Below the pieces are notes generated by a model. The model had not been told where the DNA came from and ran no database searches. It saw only the letters and a program-made list of their open reading frames with translations. Of a stretch of 64,000 bases of DNA, positions 1 through 12,890 are shown in pieces. The stretch lies in the NCBI RefSeq assembly GCF_032854445.1, contig NC_088307.1, forward strand, positions 10,170,001 through 10,234,000. The letters are read 5' to 3'. The position numbers and the translations under genes are program-made. Position 1 is the stretch's first letter, and each line of letters begins with the position of its first letter. The stretch is from Liolophura sinensis. Taxonomy: Eukaryota; Mollusca; Polyplacophora; Chitonida; Chitonidae.

Positions 1-402
1 CCAAATGCTTCCTTAGCTCCCGTTCTGTCATCAGCTATTTCCTTAAATATTTTCCAAACCTTACATATAAAGGTGGGATCTCCGTGCTTAAATGAACAGT
101 CGTTCGCAATGAACAATCAATCAAAATTGAAGCCCATTGAGAACAAAATGTCAATTCTAGAAGCTTCACAACACAACAGCCTATATCTGTTATGTTGTGT
201 GCTACGTTAACTTCCAAATTACTCTGACAGACAAATGTTCACAAATGTTTACTCGACAAAACTAGCCATAACGTGCATGAAGTGTGGTAAAACTGCTCAC
301 AAACATTCACAAAAAACCCTCCGCTAAAACTTCTGTTGTTTACCTGATCGATTCAACAGCGCACTTAGTTCCACTAGATAAATCCCACTTCTGACACCAA
401 TT
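1..402 (-). mobile_element. LTR retrotransposon, primer-binding site and 5' leader (runs off left edge)
   Basis: Read on the minus strand, an 18-base block complementary to positions 382-399 reads TGGTGTCAGAAGTGGGAT. This fits a primer-binding site for the 3' end of tRNA-Leu (family knowledge), and it lies 3 bases inside the LTR edge at 403. Positions 1-381 would then be leader and possibly the start of gag. The only minus-strand frame there (35-217, 60 codons) has no recognisable gag motif, so no protein is called. The rest of the element lies outside the window. Confidence 0.6.
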
Positions 403-620
403 TGTAACGAGAACTGCTTGACAGTCGTGGGTTTACATCTGATGACAAAGGAATAACAATCGGGAAACTATAGTTGAAGAGAGACGAAGGTTTATTGCAT
501 ACATAAGGGAGTGAAATACTCGACCTGAACGTACAGCAATACACCAGAGACGTCTGGCGATGGAAGAGTCTATTCCAGGCTGAAGGGTTATGCCAATACC
601 AGCCACATTGTCTTGTTACA
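403..620 (-). mobile_element. Long terminal repeat (218 bp), 5' LTR of a minus-strand Gypsy-like element
   Basis: The segment begins TGTAACGAG and ends CTTGTTACA, giving a 9-base inverted terminus with the TG...CA ends typical of LTRs. It abuts the primer-binding site at 382-399. On the minus strand it contains an AATAAA polyadenylation signal (plus-strand TTTATTG near 492), as expected inside an LTR. The boundaries are inferred from these termini; the partner LTR is outside the window. The expected target-site copy would be the bases just after 620. Confidence 0.6.
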
Positions 621-625
621 CTATT

Positions 626-1715
626 TACCCAAATTATCTCAGACGCACATTTCTTGACATGTTGATCGCATTAACACAATTGCTAAAGGTAACCAATGGA
701 ATGAGAACTTAGAGACTACACTGTAATAAGCCTACAACAGGGCTACTCATATTCTCAAGAATTGTGACAGCTTACATGTACATAGATTAGGTCACCATCA
801 CTTCTAAGGCACACATGGAATCACGTATTTATGCATGAAAAAAAAAACACAAGTCAAGTTACCATTGTAAATGTACAGTATACATTCTCTGATAATGTAC
901 TTTACCCACAGATACAAGAAACAAATCTGAGCTCTTATCTCAAATTATGTTAAAACAGTATCACATGACTGGTTGATCTCACTACATATCACAACATCTC
1001 TGGGAACAGGTTTCAGTTGCCTACACATATAGAAACATAACGGTTACTCGTATCACAAGTTACATGCATATGAAAACATCAGTACGGTAACTAACATTGC
1101 TTGATTTATAGTGCAACGAAGCTCAACTGGTCTCCATCTTATTGAATGTCTTTAGGGACTTCACGCCACGTGACGTTTTTTCTCTAAAAATGAACACCAT
1201 GTGAAATTTGGACAATTTCCATGTTTCAACACTCAGAGCTCCGGGTATACAGTTCAGCGGATCATGAAGCATCGCACACAAATGAATGATGAAAAAATTT
1301 GTCTGTTAAATAACATATGAGTCCTTGGTAAAACGACTGCAATCGAGACGGGAATCCATCTAATCGTAGGGGTCTGCCGCCCGAGCGACTTCACTGCACA
1401 AATCTGACTTTCGCCAAGTTTCGGACGAGATAGGGAATCACAGGTTAAAAGGTGCTCTCAGGCCACGGTTGTTCCAGTCTTTTACAAATTCTAAAAACAA
1501 GTTTTCAAGGGTAATCGGGTCCAGTGATGCACAAAACTAGGTGGAAGACATTTTAAAAAATCTATTGGAATATTTTTTGTCAGACGTTGTAAATCAAACT
1601 AAAGTTTTTGTTAGACAGGTTTAGATGTCATTGTAGAAAGTGGATTTTAAGTAACAGTATTATCGTTAACAGGGATTACACTTCCTGAAAATAGCACAGA
1701 TCCTAGTACTGAAAA
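626..1715. other. Non-coding stretch, nothing recognised
   Basis: AT-rich sequence with stop codons in all frames. I see no long frame, no tRNA-like head and no tandem repeat. Confidence 0.5.
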
Positions 1716-1720
1716 TTTGT

Positions 1721-1808
1721 TGAGACCACTGTGGGTTTCGAACCAGTGTCCTCAGAGTCGGGCACATAATCGCCAGCAATACATGTCTAGACCACTCAGC
1801 CAACACAA
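1721..1808 (-). repeat. tRNA-like SINE head
   Basis: On the minus strand there is an A-box-like TGGCTGAGTGGT (about 1791-1806) and a B-box GGTTCGAAACC (1734-1744) at tRNA-Leu/Ser-like spacing. The acceptor ends do not pair and the T-stem is poor, so this is more likely a SINE head or tRNA pseudogene than a functional tRNA gene. The AT-rich sequence up to about 2600 holds nothing else I recognise. Confidence 0.45.
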
Positions 1809-2621
1809 AATAGAAGGTAGTTGACCGGTAAACAGATCCTAAAGAAGAATTTTATAATACATAATTAGATGAACAATTAATTAGAGCTAATGTTCAGATA
1901 TAGTTTCAGAAATTCACTGTTATGGTATTTTCTATACAAACTACAATGTATTTAAAACTATATTAAATCTACATGACAATTACAGTAATACTGGTATGAA
2001 TTATCACATCAACTTGTGTAGATAAATGTATTTAATGAAAAGATTGATAGATTTCAGTTTCTTTAGATGATTAAATTTAGATGATTGTTTGCATTATTCA
2101 TTTGACAAGAATGAAGACATATTTACAAACGAAGGAACCTTTACAAACGATGAACTGATATATCTTCTCAGAGGATAAACATTTAGCCAACATTCTAAAT
2201 TCTCACATATATTTATATGTTAAATAAATAATTTAATTAAAATATTTAATTTAGCAATTACTTTAGCCAGTAAATATACAGACAAGTGTGGTATTATTTA
2301 GTGGGATAATAAATACCTAAATTTATTTATTAATTTGATTAGTATTTTACTCATTACTCCATGCTGGCACGCTAACACCCTCGTAGGCCCCCAAAATACC
2401 AATATGCGTTGCTTTGAATGACGTACACATGTATAACTGTAAGTAAAATCACGTGCCTTTCGTGTGTCAGAATAGCCCCTCACTGAAATGAAAGCAACAT
2501 ATTTGCTCTGGTGATAAGGTAGGAGTATTGCTTTGAACCTTTGCTTGAAAGTAAAGTATATATCAACCCACATGCATCTAGCAGCACTGATAGAAACATT
2601 TGGATTTGTTTGTCTCTATAA

Positions 2622-2880
2622 TTTGTTTATTTGATTGGTGTTTTACGCCATACTCAATAATATTTCAGTTATGTGACGGCGGCCAGCATTATGGTGGGAG
2701 GAAACCTGGCAGGACCCGGGGGAAACCCACGACCATCCGCGGGTTGCTAGAGGACCTTCCCAAGTACGACGGCAGAGGAATCCAGCATGAGCTGGACCTG
2801 AACTCACAGCGACTGCATTGGTGAGAGGTTTCTGGTTCATTACGTTGCGCTAGCGCGCTAACCATCTGAGCCACGGAGCA
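2622..2880 (-). repeat. SINE family 1 (tRNA-headed), near full length
   Basis: The minus-strand copy runs from a tRNA-like head (GCTCAGATGGTTAGCGCGCT near 2852-2875) through the family body to the tail GGCGTAAAACACCAATCAAA and a TTTATT-type 3' end. The same unit recurs more than 20 times in this window in both orientations. Short open frames across it (2600-2874) exist only because the SINE body lacks stops. Confidence 0.85.
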
Positions 2881-2902
2881 GCTTGACAGTGTTTGTCTTT
2901 AC

Positions 2903-3255
2903 AGTGAGTGAGTGAGTGCTTGGGATTTAACGTCGTACTCAACAATTTTTCAGTCATATGACGACGAAGGAATCCTTAAGGTGCATGTACGCGTAATGTG
3001 CCTCCTTGTTGCAGGACGGATTTCCACCGCTCTTTTATTTAGTGCTGCTTCACTAAGACGATTTACCGAAGACAAGTAAGTCGCTCCGCCCGGGCCATTA
3101 TACTGATACGGGTTAACCAGTCATTGCACTGTCCCCTTCATGCTGAACGCCAAGCGAGGAAGCTACAACTTCCTCCTTTAAAGTCTTGGGTGTGACTCGA
3201 TCAAGGTTTGATCCTGCATCTACCGGTCCCAAAGCGGACGCTCTACCAACTTCGT
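2903..3255 (-). repeat. SINE family 2, near full length
   Basis: The left end is GAGTGAGTGAGTGCTTGGGA followed by TTTAACGTCGTACTCAACAA and ATGACGACGAAGG. The right end is a tRNA-like head (GGTAGAGCGTCCGC on the minus strand, with a degenerate B box near 3205). The same family recurs at 39051, 45271 and 63749. It sits directly beside the family 1 SINE that ends at 2880. Confidence 0.85.
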
Positions 3256-3259
3256 CTTT

Positions 3260-4617
3260 AGAAAAAATACTTCTAAATAAATGCATGTGAATATGAAGGT
3301 GCATTACAAAATGACAGAAAATCCTCAAGCTGCCACTGTACAGATGTTTACAGAAATTATGAATACAAATCTTATCTCTGTCACAGAAGACACTGGAAAC
3401 ATAAAATTGGGTTGGTCACCTGCTTGTTATGGTGCGTGCGATACATTGTTGAAATGATACTGAGATGAACAATAAAGGCTGGTCCACTCATAACTTATTG
3501 CCACTGTCATGTACACCAGTATGAATCTCAAAACGGTTAAAACTTTGAACCAAAAAGAATTTAAATGGCGAAACATTGTTCCTCTCCCATGTTTCTTTTT
3601 ATTGAATAGATAATCATAGGTAAATGTACCATAAAGACGTGTTAGATCTATTAGAAAGTCGCTGCCATGGTAACGACAGAGAAAGCTTTATGAATAGAAG
3701 TAAAAGAAAAATTTAAGACAATATAGGCTAAAAATATGTTTTTATATATTGTATGAGCATGCATGTATATAATCACACAGAATCCAATGTCCATTGATTT
3801 GGAAACCATGTTGCCATGGAAATCAGTTTATAATATAGACAATATAGAAAGAGTTAAACCCATGGACGTCAACTAGTCTTTTTTTCATGATGATGTGAAA
3901 ATGAAAGAATGGATGACACGAAAGAATATGCAACAGTATTATTGGAAACCTCTCAGAAACCATTTCCTACATATTACCACTGCGTTGCCATGGAAACCAC
4001 AATAATTAGTTAACCATCTTCTCGTCATAAATTTTCAAGGCTTTCAAGGCTATCGGGCTGATATATTTTGTTTTATCAATAGGTTTGGAATATGCTGTTG
4101 TCATGGTAACCAAAATAGGCCAAAAATTTTGTTTTAGTGGTACTTTGTGACTTTTTGTGTAACAGAGCGTTTTAATGAATTGTATGAAGTTGATGGTGGA
4201 ATAAAGTTTATGTAACATACAGTGTTTAACTGTGGGTCTTATTGAGTGAAACCTAGCATGGCATAAAGTGGAAAATTTGTGCCATCATGGCCGACCACAT
4301 TTCCTATGCTTTCCATACAACCCATTTTTCTTATAAGTGACCCCTTTTTTCGGTCTTGAAAATTGAATTTATCGAAAACGACTGGACGGATTTTCATTGT
4401 GAAAATTGTTTTCAAACTCGCATGCGGAGCTCTATCCGATGGTGTTATTTTTAGCTCCCTGCATGTAACAAAATCACCCGAATCTGTCACACTGAACGCA
4501 TTTACAGCTGAAAATAATGAACAAAGAATATCTTCACGCGTACAATCTGTGTATAACTTTACACCTTACTTAGTAGTATTCATTCAGTATCTACGATCTG
4601 CATTTACACAAAGCTTA
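3260..4617. other. Non-coding stretch, nothing recognised
   Basis: AT-rich, with short unconvincing frames only. CATGGTAACNA-like and CCATGG-rich words recur several times (3665, 3810, 4105), perhaps part of an old repeat that I cannot define. Confidence 0.4.
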
Positions 4618-4619
4618 TA

Positions 4620-6134
4620 AACTGACGGCCAAAAGAAACTTTACAAAGAGTTCAAATCAATCTCTTTTGCCAAAGCAAAAAACAGGATGACTGAAGTTTA
4701 ATATATTGAAAAGACCAATGACTTTAGATATTGGAAGTCTTGAGTAAAAACGGACAGAGCAGCCCTCAAATCATTTTACAAGTGAACAAACAGAGCAGGG
4801 GTAGAAAAATAGCCATTCCATCTTGGTTAAAAATGGTCAGAGTATACAAAAAGTTAATTATATTTAAAATCAGTCAATATAAAAACCAATCTATATCGCG
4901 AGTGGCTACCCCTTGTTTCAATGCATGCCAAAACTCTTCTACGCATAGAAAAAGTCAGTCGACTGATGAGATGACGTGGGATTCGTTGCTATTTAGAGCT
5001 AAGAGCGAACGCAAGTTCTTGTCGCTTGGTTGCAAGGTGTGGCCGTTGTTTTACTCGACGAACCATGCTATCCCAAAGGTGTTCTATGGGGGACATATCT
5101 GGGGAACGTGCAGGCCACGGCAAGACGTTGACGTCATTGGCGCCCAGGAAGTTCTGCACAACTCGAGCTGTATGGGGTCTGACCTTGTCATGCTGGTACA
5201 GGACACCACGTGGCTGCTGTTGAAGGAATAGCAGGGCAACAGGACGTAGAATTGTTGTTGATTGTAACGTTGAGTTGTTAGGTTACCGTAGATGATGACC
5301 AGTGGTGTCCGTTCCTCTGCACAAATCCCACCCCACACCACCACACTGCCGCCACCAAACGGTACCAACTTCTGGACGCATGATGCAACCGTTAGTTCGC
5401 CTCTTCGACGGTAAACCCGCTGTCTGCCATCGGCTCGGAACAAGCAGAAGCGACTTTCGTCCGTGAAAACAACACGTTGCCAATCACGTCGCTGTCAACG
5501 GCGTACAGTTCAAGCCCATCGCAACCTCTGGCGACGATGTTCGGCTGTCAACAACTGCCTTGGACACGGTCTGCCGACGGACCCGGTGACCTAAGGCATT
5601 GACTGACGATGACGTAACTGTCAGGAAGCGGTTCATCAGGTGTAAGGTGCGCAGGTACCCGTCTTCTCTGGGCGTAGTTATCCTAGGCCTCCCTGTTCTT
5701 GGCCTGTCCGATGTCTGCCCTGTCTGTCTGTAATGTTGCATAAAGTCTGACACAGTTACACGGGAGCAGCTGAAGGTCCTTGCCATGTGGGTGTGCGTGG
5801 CGCCTCTGGATATCATACCCAGGGGCCTCTCGTGTTGTTCTGGAGTCAATCGAGGCATTGCTTTGGTGGTTTTTAGTCAGTGTGTAAGTCCAGCACACTG
5901 TGTGTAACGTTTTTATACACTTATTACATGTGCAGTTGCGGCCATCCATGGGTCACGTGATTTTTCAACTTTCTTCGTTGCCTCAAAACAAATTCGCGAG
6001 GGCGTATATGACGCGTGTCGCACATGGAAATATGCTTCGTACAATGTTTTCCTACAATGATTTGGTATTAATTTGCTGAAATGGCTGGTTAAATTTAACT
6101 CACGGAGTCGTAATGTTTCTTTTGGCCGTCATTT
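4620..6134 (-). mobile_element. Tc1-like DNA transposon, complete ends, dead transposase
   Basis: The left end (from 4620) and the right end (to 6134, read inward) share a terminal inverted repeat AAMTGACGGCCAAAAGAAAC. TA dinucleotides lie immediately outside at 4618-4619 and 6135-6136, as expected for Tc1/mariner insertion. The element is 1515 bp, a usual size for the group. The transposase is encoded on the minus strand between about 5860 and 4990. Intact TIRs with a damaged gene mean it could only move if another copy supplied the enzyme. Confidence 0.9.
4990..5858 (-). pseudogene. Tc1-family DDE transposase, frameshifted
   Basis: This would cut and paste its own element at TA sites in the nucleus. 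Reading on the minus strand from the ATG at 5858, the N-terminal part (MPRLTPEQHE...) is a Tc1-type helix-turn-helix region containing GRPRITTPRE. After about 95 residues the frame changes. The catalytic domain then appears in pieces: VVFTDESRFCLF holds the first aspartate (near 5450-5480), QHDKVRPHTA the second (near 5190) and SPIEHLWD the glutamate (near 5085). Exactly 34 residues separate the second Asp and the Glu, the DD34E signature of Tc1 elements. Lesions are two in-frame stops plus a probable short deletion before the first Asp (about 5490-5560), a frame change near 5200-5230, and a stop just after the catalytic Glu region. It is clearly a pseudogene. Confidence 0.88.
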
Positions 6135-6136
6135 TA

Positions 6137-8980
6137 TATGTAATGTTACCATCACGTTCACACCAAGGGAACTAACTCATACATGATGTTCTTGTTACCG
6201 CTCAGCTGAATTCTGTAAGACGGGTCGGAAGTCACCCTTTCGTGTCGAAAACAAAATGGCCGTCCACTGTTAAACCATTGGGAAAAAGGTCACATTTTGC
6301 CACTTCGATAACGACCATTAAGGCCTGGCTGTACGAAATAACACCACGACAGCTCAGACTATCTGGAAAGCTAAAAATTATACAAATAAAGCGGATACAA
6401 GATCGTTGACAGCGATTCAGAAATCAGTATTTTCCTATCCATTAAAATTGGGAGGACCGTTTTCTTCTCCCACGCCGCTTGTTACGAATTAAGGACATCA
6501 CGTTTTCTCTAGCTTCCGATCCGTCTTACAGAATACTAATAACATTTATCATTGGAAACCACTACGCCTACTGTGCCTGAGATAACAAAGTAACAATATG
6601 GACAAGTTTCTATCACAGGACGAGCCCAAATACTACTAAAATTGTGTATAACTGACGCTTGTGATCAGCGAAAACAGAGCGCGTAAAGGAAGTAAAATAT
6701 TTCTACAAAGGCGACAAAAGAGCCATCCAGGGGAGACTACTCTAAACTAACCTGTCACAATATTTTACACATGTATATGAGAAATACAAACAGACGTGCA
6801 TCTTTTAATCCATGCCATTGTCTTTGAACGTAATTAGGTTAATCTTAATTTCTTGTGGCTTTATATATGTTGCACATATGCACTGACAACGACTATGTTG
6901 AGCCTTTTATTGTTGGGTTATGTGTAGGCCTAGTATAAACCAATATATGGTCAAAATCAAATTTGCCGATAGGGCTTATGTGACATGAGGAAACCCTTGC
7001 CAATGTGCAAATTCACCATCAACACAGTCACTGTTTCGAAACAAAGATGTAACCAAACTCTGACTGGTTAAATGATGTCAACACGTGAGCTTGAATACCT
7101 TTGGGACCATGCAAAAAAGTGAGTGTCATGTCCTGCCGCCACTTTCACAAAACTTCATAACTCACATTTTTTGTACTGTTTTTTTTTTTTTTTGTAAAAG
7201 ACGTTATCTAAGTTATATCAGCCTATTGCCATAAGGCGACGTCATTTACGAGATTGCCAGGGATAAACAATTACTGGAACTGAAAAGCTTCCAGATTTAA
7301 ATCCGCCTCCAAATTACAAAAAGAACTGGATTCAAGTTTCATTTGTCAGCGTCTGATTTGTTATCGAAATTACAATATGAAAGGTATATAGCGAAGTCTT
7401 TTTGAAGCAGTATGTATCAAGACTGACAGTGTCGACGGTTCTCTTTCGCTGTAGGGCCCTTGACTGAATTGAACAATGGAGGTAGTTCCACCCAGTCACA
7501 TGTTAGTCTTAATTAGCTCATCCAATAAAATATCTCAGAACATACTGTGTTTGTTTCACATCCCATTTGCTTCCATCCAAACTTTCTGATCGTGTGAGCA
7601 AGAATCTGATTGGACACAGCAGGAGCATGTTTCAGATTTGAAAAAACATAAAAAAATACATGAAGTTCAGATAAAAGCGTGTGAAAACTGAGTTTTGTAA
7701 ATGTGGTTCCCAATGTTTTGTTCGAGTTTTCTTTAAAGAGAAAAAGAAAGAAAAAGAGAAAATAGATTTTGGTGGGTATTTGGGATCACCTCTTGATATA
7801 TATTGTCTTTGTGTAATAGTGTTTCCATTGAGGATATAGCACATATTTAATAAATATATTTGTATTAGAATTTGGTCTTTTAAGCTCACAAATGTGTTCC
7901 ACATACATGTTAATCACTATTTATACTTTTAATGCTTTAATAAATATTATCATAATTCAAATTAAAAATATATGTTTGGATAGATTTACATTCAAATAAA
8001 TTTATTAGACATGCATCATATACTCCTTTAGAATACCATCATGCAAAGACGATATATATTAAGAGGTGGTCACAAATACCCACAAACACAAAACTATTTT
8101 AAAATACCTTTTTCTCCTGAAAAAAAAATACTAAACACCATATTTGCAAATAACTTTTCAAGTTGTTTCATAAGAGTTTGGCGTTATTGACATAATTTCT
8201 TGTCTTTTAAAGCCGAAAAAATGTTGATAATATTGGTCAGTTTACACAGATCCTTTCTCCTTGATAAATTTTGGTTATATTTAGTTGGCCTAAACGATAT
8301 TAATTATGAAGTGAACTATGCGGTACACCTGTAACAGGCACAGGCGCGCAGAAGGCCTATTGACGAGGGACCAACGCCTGTAAGTGTGTAAATGGAAGAT
8401 TTTGTGGCGCTAATTGTCGTGCTAAGTGCTCTTGACAATCTAAAAGGTTTTGTAACCACAGTAACTGGACCCCACACACACTGCTCCCCTGTAACACTGT
8501 GGTAGTACTCCACCCAGTTTCACCAATATTTAATTGTAAGCGAAATATTCTTGACTACGGCGAACAACACCAATTCATTAAACATGCAAATAAAAAATAA
8601 ATAAATAAATAAATAAATAAATAAATGTATATCTATATATAACACATATATTCCCCAACATTTATATTGCCGCAACATTAGCGTATTTTATAACGATCTC
8701 TAATCTGGAAATATAACTAATTTCAAAAACACCATTCCTTTCTCAAACAAAGAAGTACATCCGTACCATTACGTCACACCGATACACCACAGCTTTACCG
8801 GAGTCCAAAAATCCCCAATACAAAGCTCGCTTTGTTATGCGGTAACTTGACGAATACATGCACAACAAGAAGTACAGTCATTTTGAAAAAACCACCGCTG
8901 AGCATCTGAAAAAAACGGAGGCGTCAACTGAATGTGAATTGTTAAAAGCGTCTCACTGAAGAAGTAGACGCTGAAATACA
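6137..8980. other. Non-coding stretch with short simple repeats
   Basis: AT-rich, with a T run at 7181-7192 and an (ATAA)n run at about 8598-8625. I see no coding frame supported by any motif. Confidence 0.45.
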
Positions 8981-8983
8981 CGT

Positions 8984-9165
8984 ACAGTATGAGGACATTT
9001 CCACTTCGGGTTTCTCTACTCTCTATATTACTATTCCTTACTATGATTTATTTGATAGAATTTCACCACTAATTATATCGGTATTTAATAAAACTGGACA
9101 TCGCTACATGAACGTAAAAGGCAACAAAGCCGTCTTCAGTTCTTATACATACATGCACATTCATG
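8984..9165 (+). mobile_element. Penelope-like retroelement fragment (degenerate)
   Basis: A plus-strand frame reads IPYYDLFDRISPLI, then FNKTGHRYMNVKGNKAVFSS. It matches the same region of the minus-strand fragment at 61286-61540 (IPHKDLIERI-like, then FTKTGHRYINVRGHKAFLS). The pattern resembles reverse transcriptases of Penelope-like elements, where a STLYT/IPH motif precedes a conserved basic block. There is no start and the frame is broken on both sides. The identification rests on the internal match and on memory of the family. Confidence 0.55.
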
Positions 9166-9926
9166 GGATTTTTCGTTGTTCATCGAATTGCGCGAATTTC
9201 TCGTTAAAAACATTTATGTTAAATTCAAAAAAAAATTTTTTGAGACTTTATTAAGACTTTCGGAATACTTACATATATACAGACTGTTGATGAATGGTTT
9301 CATGGATTAAATGTTGCTGATGAGAAATGCAAGCAAATTAGACGTGTTACGGCCCAAACTGTCTGTATTATAAAGAGATGGCTTGTTCGAAATACACGAC
9401 AGTTTAGCAGCAAAAAAAACCCCCAAAACCTGCAGATTTTATTTTTCAACAATTTATTAGGTTTAACAAGAACAGATGACAAGACTTATACAACTACTAA
9501 AGTACTTACATGTACAACGGTGTCAAGTCCAAACGGACGCATATATTCCACAATGTTGAAAACCACACAGGCATAAATGGCAATATTCATAAGAGGGAAA
9601 ATCCACAGTATAACTGAGTGTATGCCAAAATATACACAAAATTCCACAGACAGGGTCCGTGTACTAATAAGCACTGTGTACACAAGAGCACAAATTAAAT
9701 ATACAAGTTTAGACTGAGCACGTGCTTGGTGTAAGTAATTAGGGTAATTAAGTAAAAACAGGAGTGAAGTTAATTGCAATTTATTAGACGTTAGCGGTCT
9801 AGAATAACTACAATGACCCATACACCTTTGTATAAAAACAAGCGAAGAGCAATTAATATGAATTTGGGCATTTCGGTTTGCCTCTGTGTCAGACTGTTTG
9901 TTAAAATTTGCTCGTCTTAATATAGT

Positions 9927-10079
9927 TGTACGTGGGAAAGTCTGCCAGCAGCCTCGAATGGTCGTGGGTTTCCCCGGGGCTCTGCCCGGTTTCCACCTAC
10001 CATATGCTGGCCGCCGTCGTATAAGTGAAATATTCTTGAGTACGGCGTAAAACACCAATGAAATAAATAAATAAGTAAA
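9927..10079 (+). repeat. SINE family 1, 5'-truncated
   Basis: The copy begins at CGTGGGAAAGTCTGCC, lacking the tRNA head. It ends with GAGTACGGCGTAAAACACCA and an AAATAAATAAATAAG tail. Confidence 0.85.
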
Positions 10080-10905
10080 TCTTAATATCGTTCGATTTGA
10101 TACAATTCTGTGTACAAGCTCAACCTGTGGTTGTTGTTTTTTTTTTTTGTAAAGAAACCACATCATCGGTGCATAAGAATTGCATATTTCTCTACATGGA
10201 TGGCTTTAGTGAAGTATATGCTAGTTACGGTTTCCGTGCGGGGAAATCATGCCAGTGCAATGTCTTCTCACAATATTGGTGGATTTTGATAAATTTTTCT
10301 GTGCAGCTTCATCTGGTATGGTAACGGATGAAGTTGGGAAACCAGCCACATCTGTGCAAAGAATTTCCATATTACAGAGGTTAGATTGGATGATTTTGGA
10401 TACAAAAATTCGTATTCGTGAATCGAATCCAATTTTCTCAAATTGCCAAGATTAGTTCAAAGTCTTTCAGAAAAGAGTGATGTTCCGTGAAAGTTAATTA
10501 TTTGTGTTATTCTGAAACAATAGTAAAAATTTTATTCGATTTATGCAAAGAATCTTTGGTTTGGTCTGTGCGTGGGACATAAATTGTTTGTGTTTACTTG
10601 TGATAATAATTTCTGGTGTGATGACTGGTGTTTGTACTGTATTTCCAAAGGTTTAGTATTTTTCAAGTGACAAATTCTGCTCGTTTCGAATCCAGTTCTT
10701 TTGCGAAGTCTGATTAGTTTGTCTCTTCAGTGTAAGCATTAATTAAAAATACCATTTTAAGGCTTTTTATGCGGTTCTTAAAATGCATTTTCACCTACCA
10801 AACTTTAGGTGAAAAACGGTATCCTGATGTTAGGCATATACATGCAAGCACTTGTCATACAATGGAACTGAATTTTAAACGCATTTATTCATTTAGTTAT
10901 TTTTT

Positions 10906-11074
10906 TTGATGTTTTACGCTGTGCTCAACCATGCGCAGGCTGCTGCAAGACCTTGCTAGATACGACGGGAGAAGAATCCAGTGTGAGCTGGACTTGAACT
11001 CACAGAGACCGTGTTGACAGACAAGACGCTACTGGGTCATTGCGGCGCGCTGGGATTCTAACCACTGAGGCACC
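10906..11074 (-). repeat. SINE family 1, internally deleted
   Basis: The tail (TGATGTTTTACGCTGTGCTC) joins directly to the middle of the body (GCAGGCTGCTGCAAGACC), losing about 80 bases. The tRNA-like head is present but worn. The flanking stretch 10080-10900 holds nothing I recognise. Confidence 0.75.
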
Positions 11075-11079
11075 AAAAC

Positions 11080-12750
11080 CTTTCACAACGAGTAAAGCAG
11101 TATCACACCATGCAAACAAACAACGATGTATACATGCAATATTCGTTGAATGAAGCAGCGGCCCGATACACTAGAAGACAAAACCTTTGCATATGTTACA
11201 GTGTGTACCACAACTAAGGATCAGATCCAGATTCCACAAAGACCATTTCTGACTTAAGCCAAACTTTAAACCTCTTTAAGAATGTATTTTTTCGGTACTG
11301 GAAGTTGAAATTTTGACATGTTTATCTTAAGACAACATTGATGAGTTGATCAAACCGTTAATGACAATGTCCTAAAAATATGCTTTAAAATCGTATTCCA
11401 GATTTTGACTTATGTCAGAAATGGCTCTGTGGAATCGGCCCCTCTAGGCCTACCTATTTGCACAATTATCATATCAGGCTCGGTCTATTTTTTATGTTAT
11501 TTCGTATGTTTGGGGTTTTACGTCGTGTGTGTTATTTCGGAATTATATGTATCGGTGGAATTGGAATATATAGTGGATTTCTAATCCTTTGTTATTGGTA
11601 TCACTGGGTATTAACCAAGAACAAAGAGACACTTCAGGTGTATTCAAGGGCGCAAGCCTAATGGCAGATAATGGAGAGGCCGTGATCTATACTCCCATTG
11701 ATCTACGGAATACCTCATTAATTAGCGCTTACTCTGAGATATCGCACTAAGCCAATCGAGGCTGGGTTGGAGTTTCTGGAGAAGTGAACTTACAGACCCA
11801 TCATCGAACGGAAGAACAAGATTACCCGTTGTTATAATTCCTATCTAAAAAGAGAAGGTTCAACCCCAGCCTTTTACAGAGATTTTCGGAATTTTAATTC
11901 ACTTATTTCACCAATGTAATATGGTTATAAACCTATAATCAGTGAAATATAGGTGAATTTACCTCAGGATTTGTATTATAATTACCAGACAGTAGCGACT
12001 TAAACGTCTCTAGCGTCATGGATTAAGATTAATTACCTAAACTCAGTAATCTTAATAGCACTGATCTAGCAAGTACCTCCACCAAACAACCACAATTAAT
12101 TCTGCTTAATCCGTCAGCAGATTCCTGGTTTACGCAGGAATACAATGTTATAGAAAACAACATAAAAAAAAGCTAGTATTTGACAGGTGGTCACATGTAA
12201 ACGGTGAAATTCGGCACGTGGTTTATTTACTGCGATTTTATGCTGATTCTGCAATGAATGCTTATATACTACAGATAATGGACGATTAAACGGAGGTTGC
12301 TAACAGAACTTCCGGAGAGCAGAGCGTAATGATCGTAGATCTGTCCAAATGCTCTGCATATTCATCACAATCGGACAACATATTTTCTTTTAACAGATTA
12401 ATTTTTTGAGTGTATCAAGTCTTTTTAATGGTGGTAAACAGAGGTCAAATACACTGTACTCGAAAATCAGCCAAAAGTTTTGCGTAATTAATAGTTCATT
12501 TCATCCTGAATGAGAATTTGTGTTCGTACAAGAATTGCTTCAAATTGTCCAATTTCCAATCCATGTATCTGGTTAGAATCCCCAGTTGCCAGGAATCAAA
12601 TCTAAATAACTACACGTGGCTGTAAATATGACTTGTAAAGAAAATATTTAATTCCAGTTGTTTTTAATTCCTGAAACGTCGGTCTGGTATATACATGTCT
12701 GTTTCGACACCTACATTCTCACTGAGAGCATCTTTTTTAGCCTTTTCCTT
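11080..12750. other. Non-coding stretch; worn Rep-A-like traces
   Basis: No coding frame is supported. At 12030-12130, words resembling part of Rep-A (ATTCTGCTTAATCCGTCAGC) match 16755-16800, so some decayed copies may be here. Confidence 0.35.
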
Positions 12751-12757
12751 TTAAAAA

Positions 12758-12890
12758 TTTATTTGATTGGTGTTTTACGCTGTACTCAAAAATGTTTCAC
12801 TTATACGTGGGATTATGGTGGGATGAAACCGGACAGAGCCCGGGGAAACCCACCACAATCCGGAGGTTACTAGAAACCTTCCCACGTCCG
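12758..12890 (-). repeat. SINE family 1, 3' portion
   Basis: Tail and 3' body only: TTGGTGTTTTACGCTGTACT through ATTATGGTGGGATGAAACCG to CCTTCCCACGTCCG. Confidence 0.8.

Noticed and set aside
1721-1808. Functional tRNA gene
   Set aside because: A and B boxes are present but the acceptor and T stems do not pair; a SINE head is more likely.
9486-10166. 226-codon minus-strand frame
   Set aside because: It crosses a SINE, has no conserved motif or domain, and its composition is that of AT-rich non-coding DNA.
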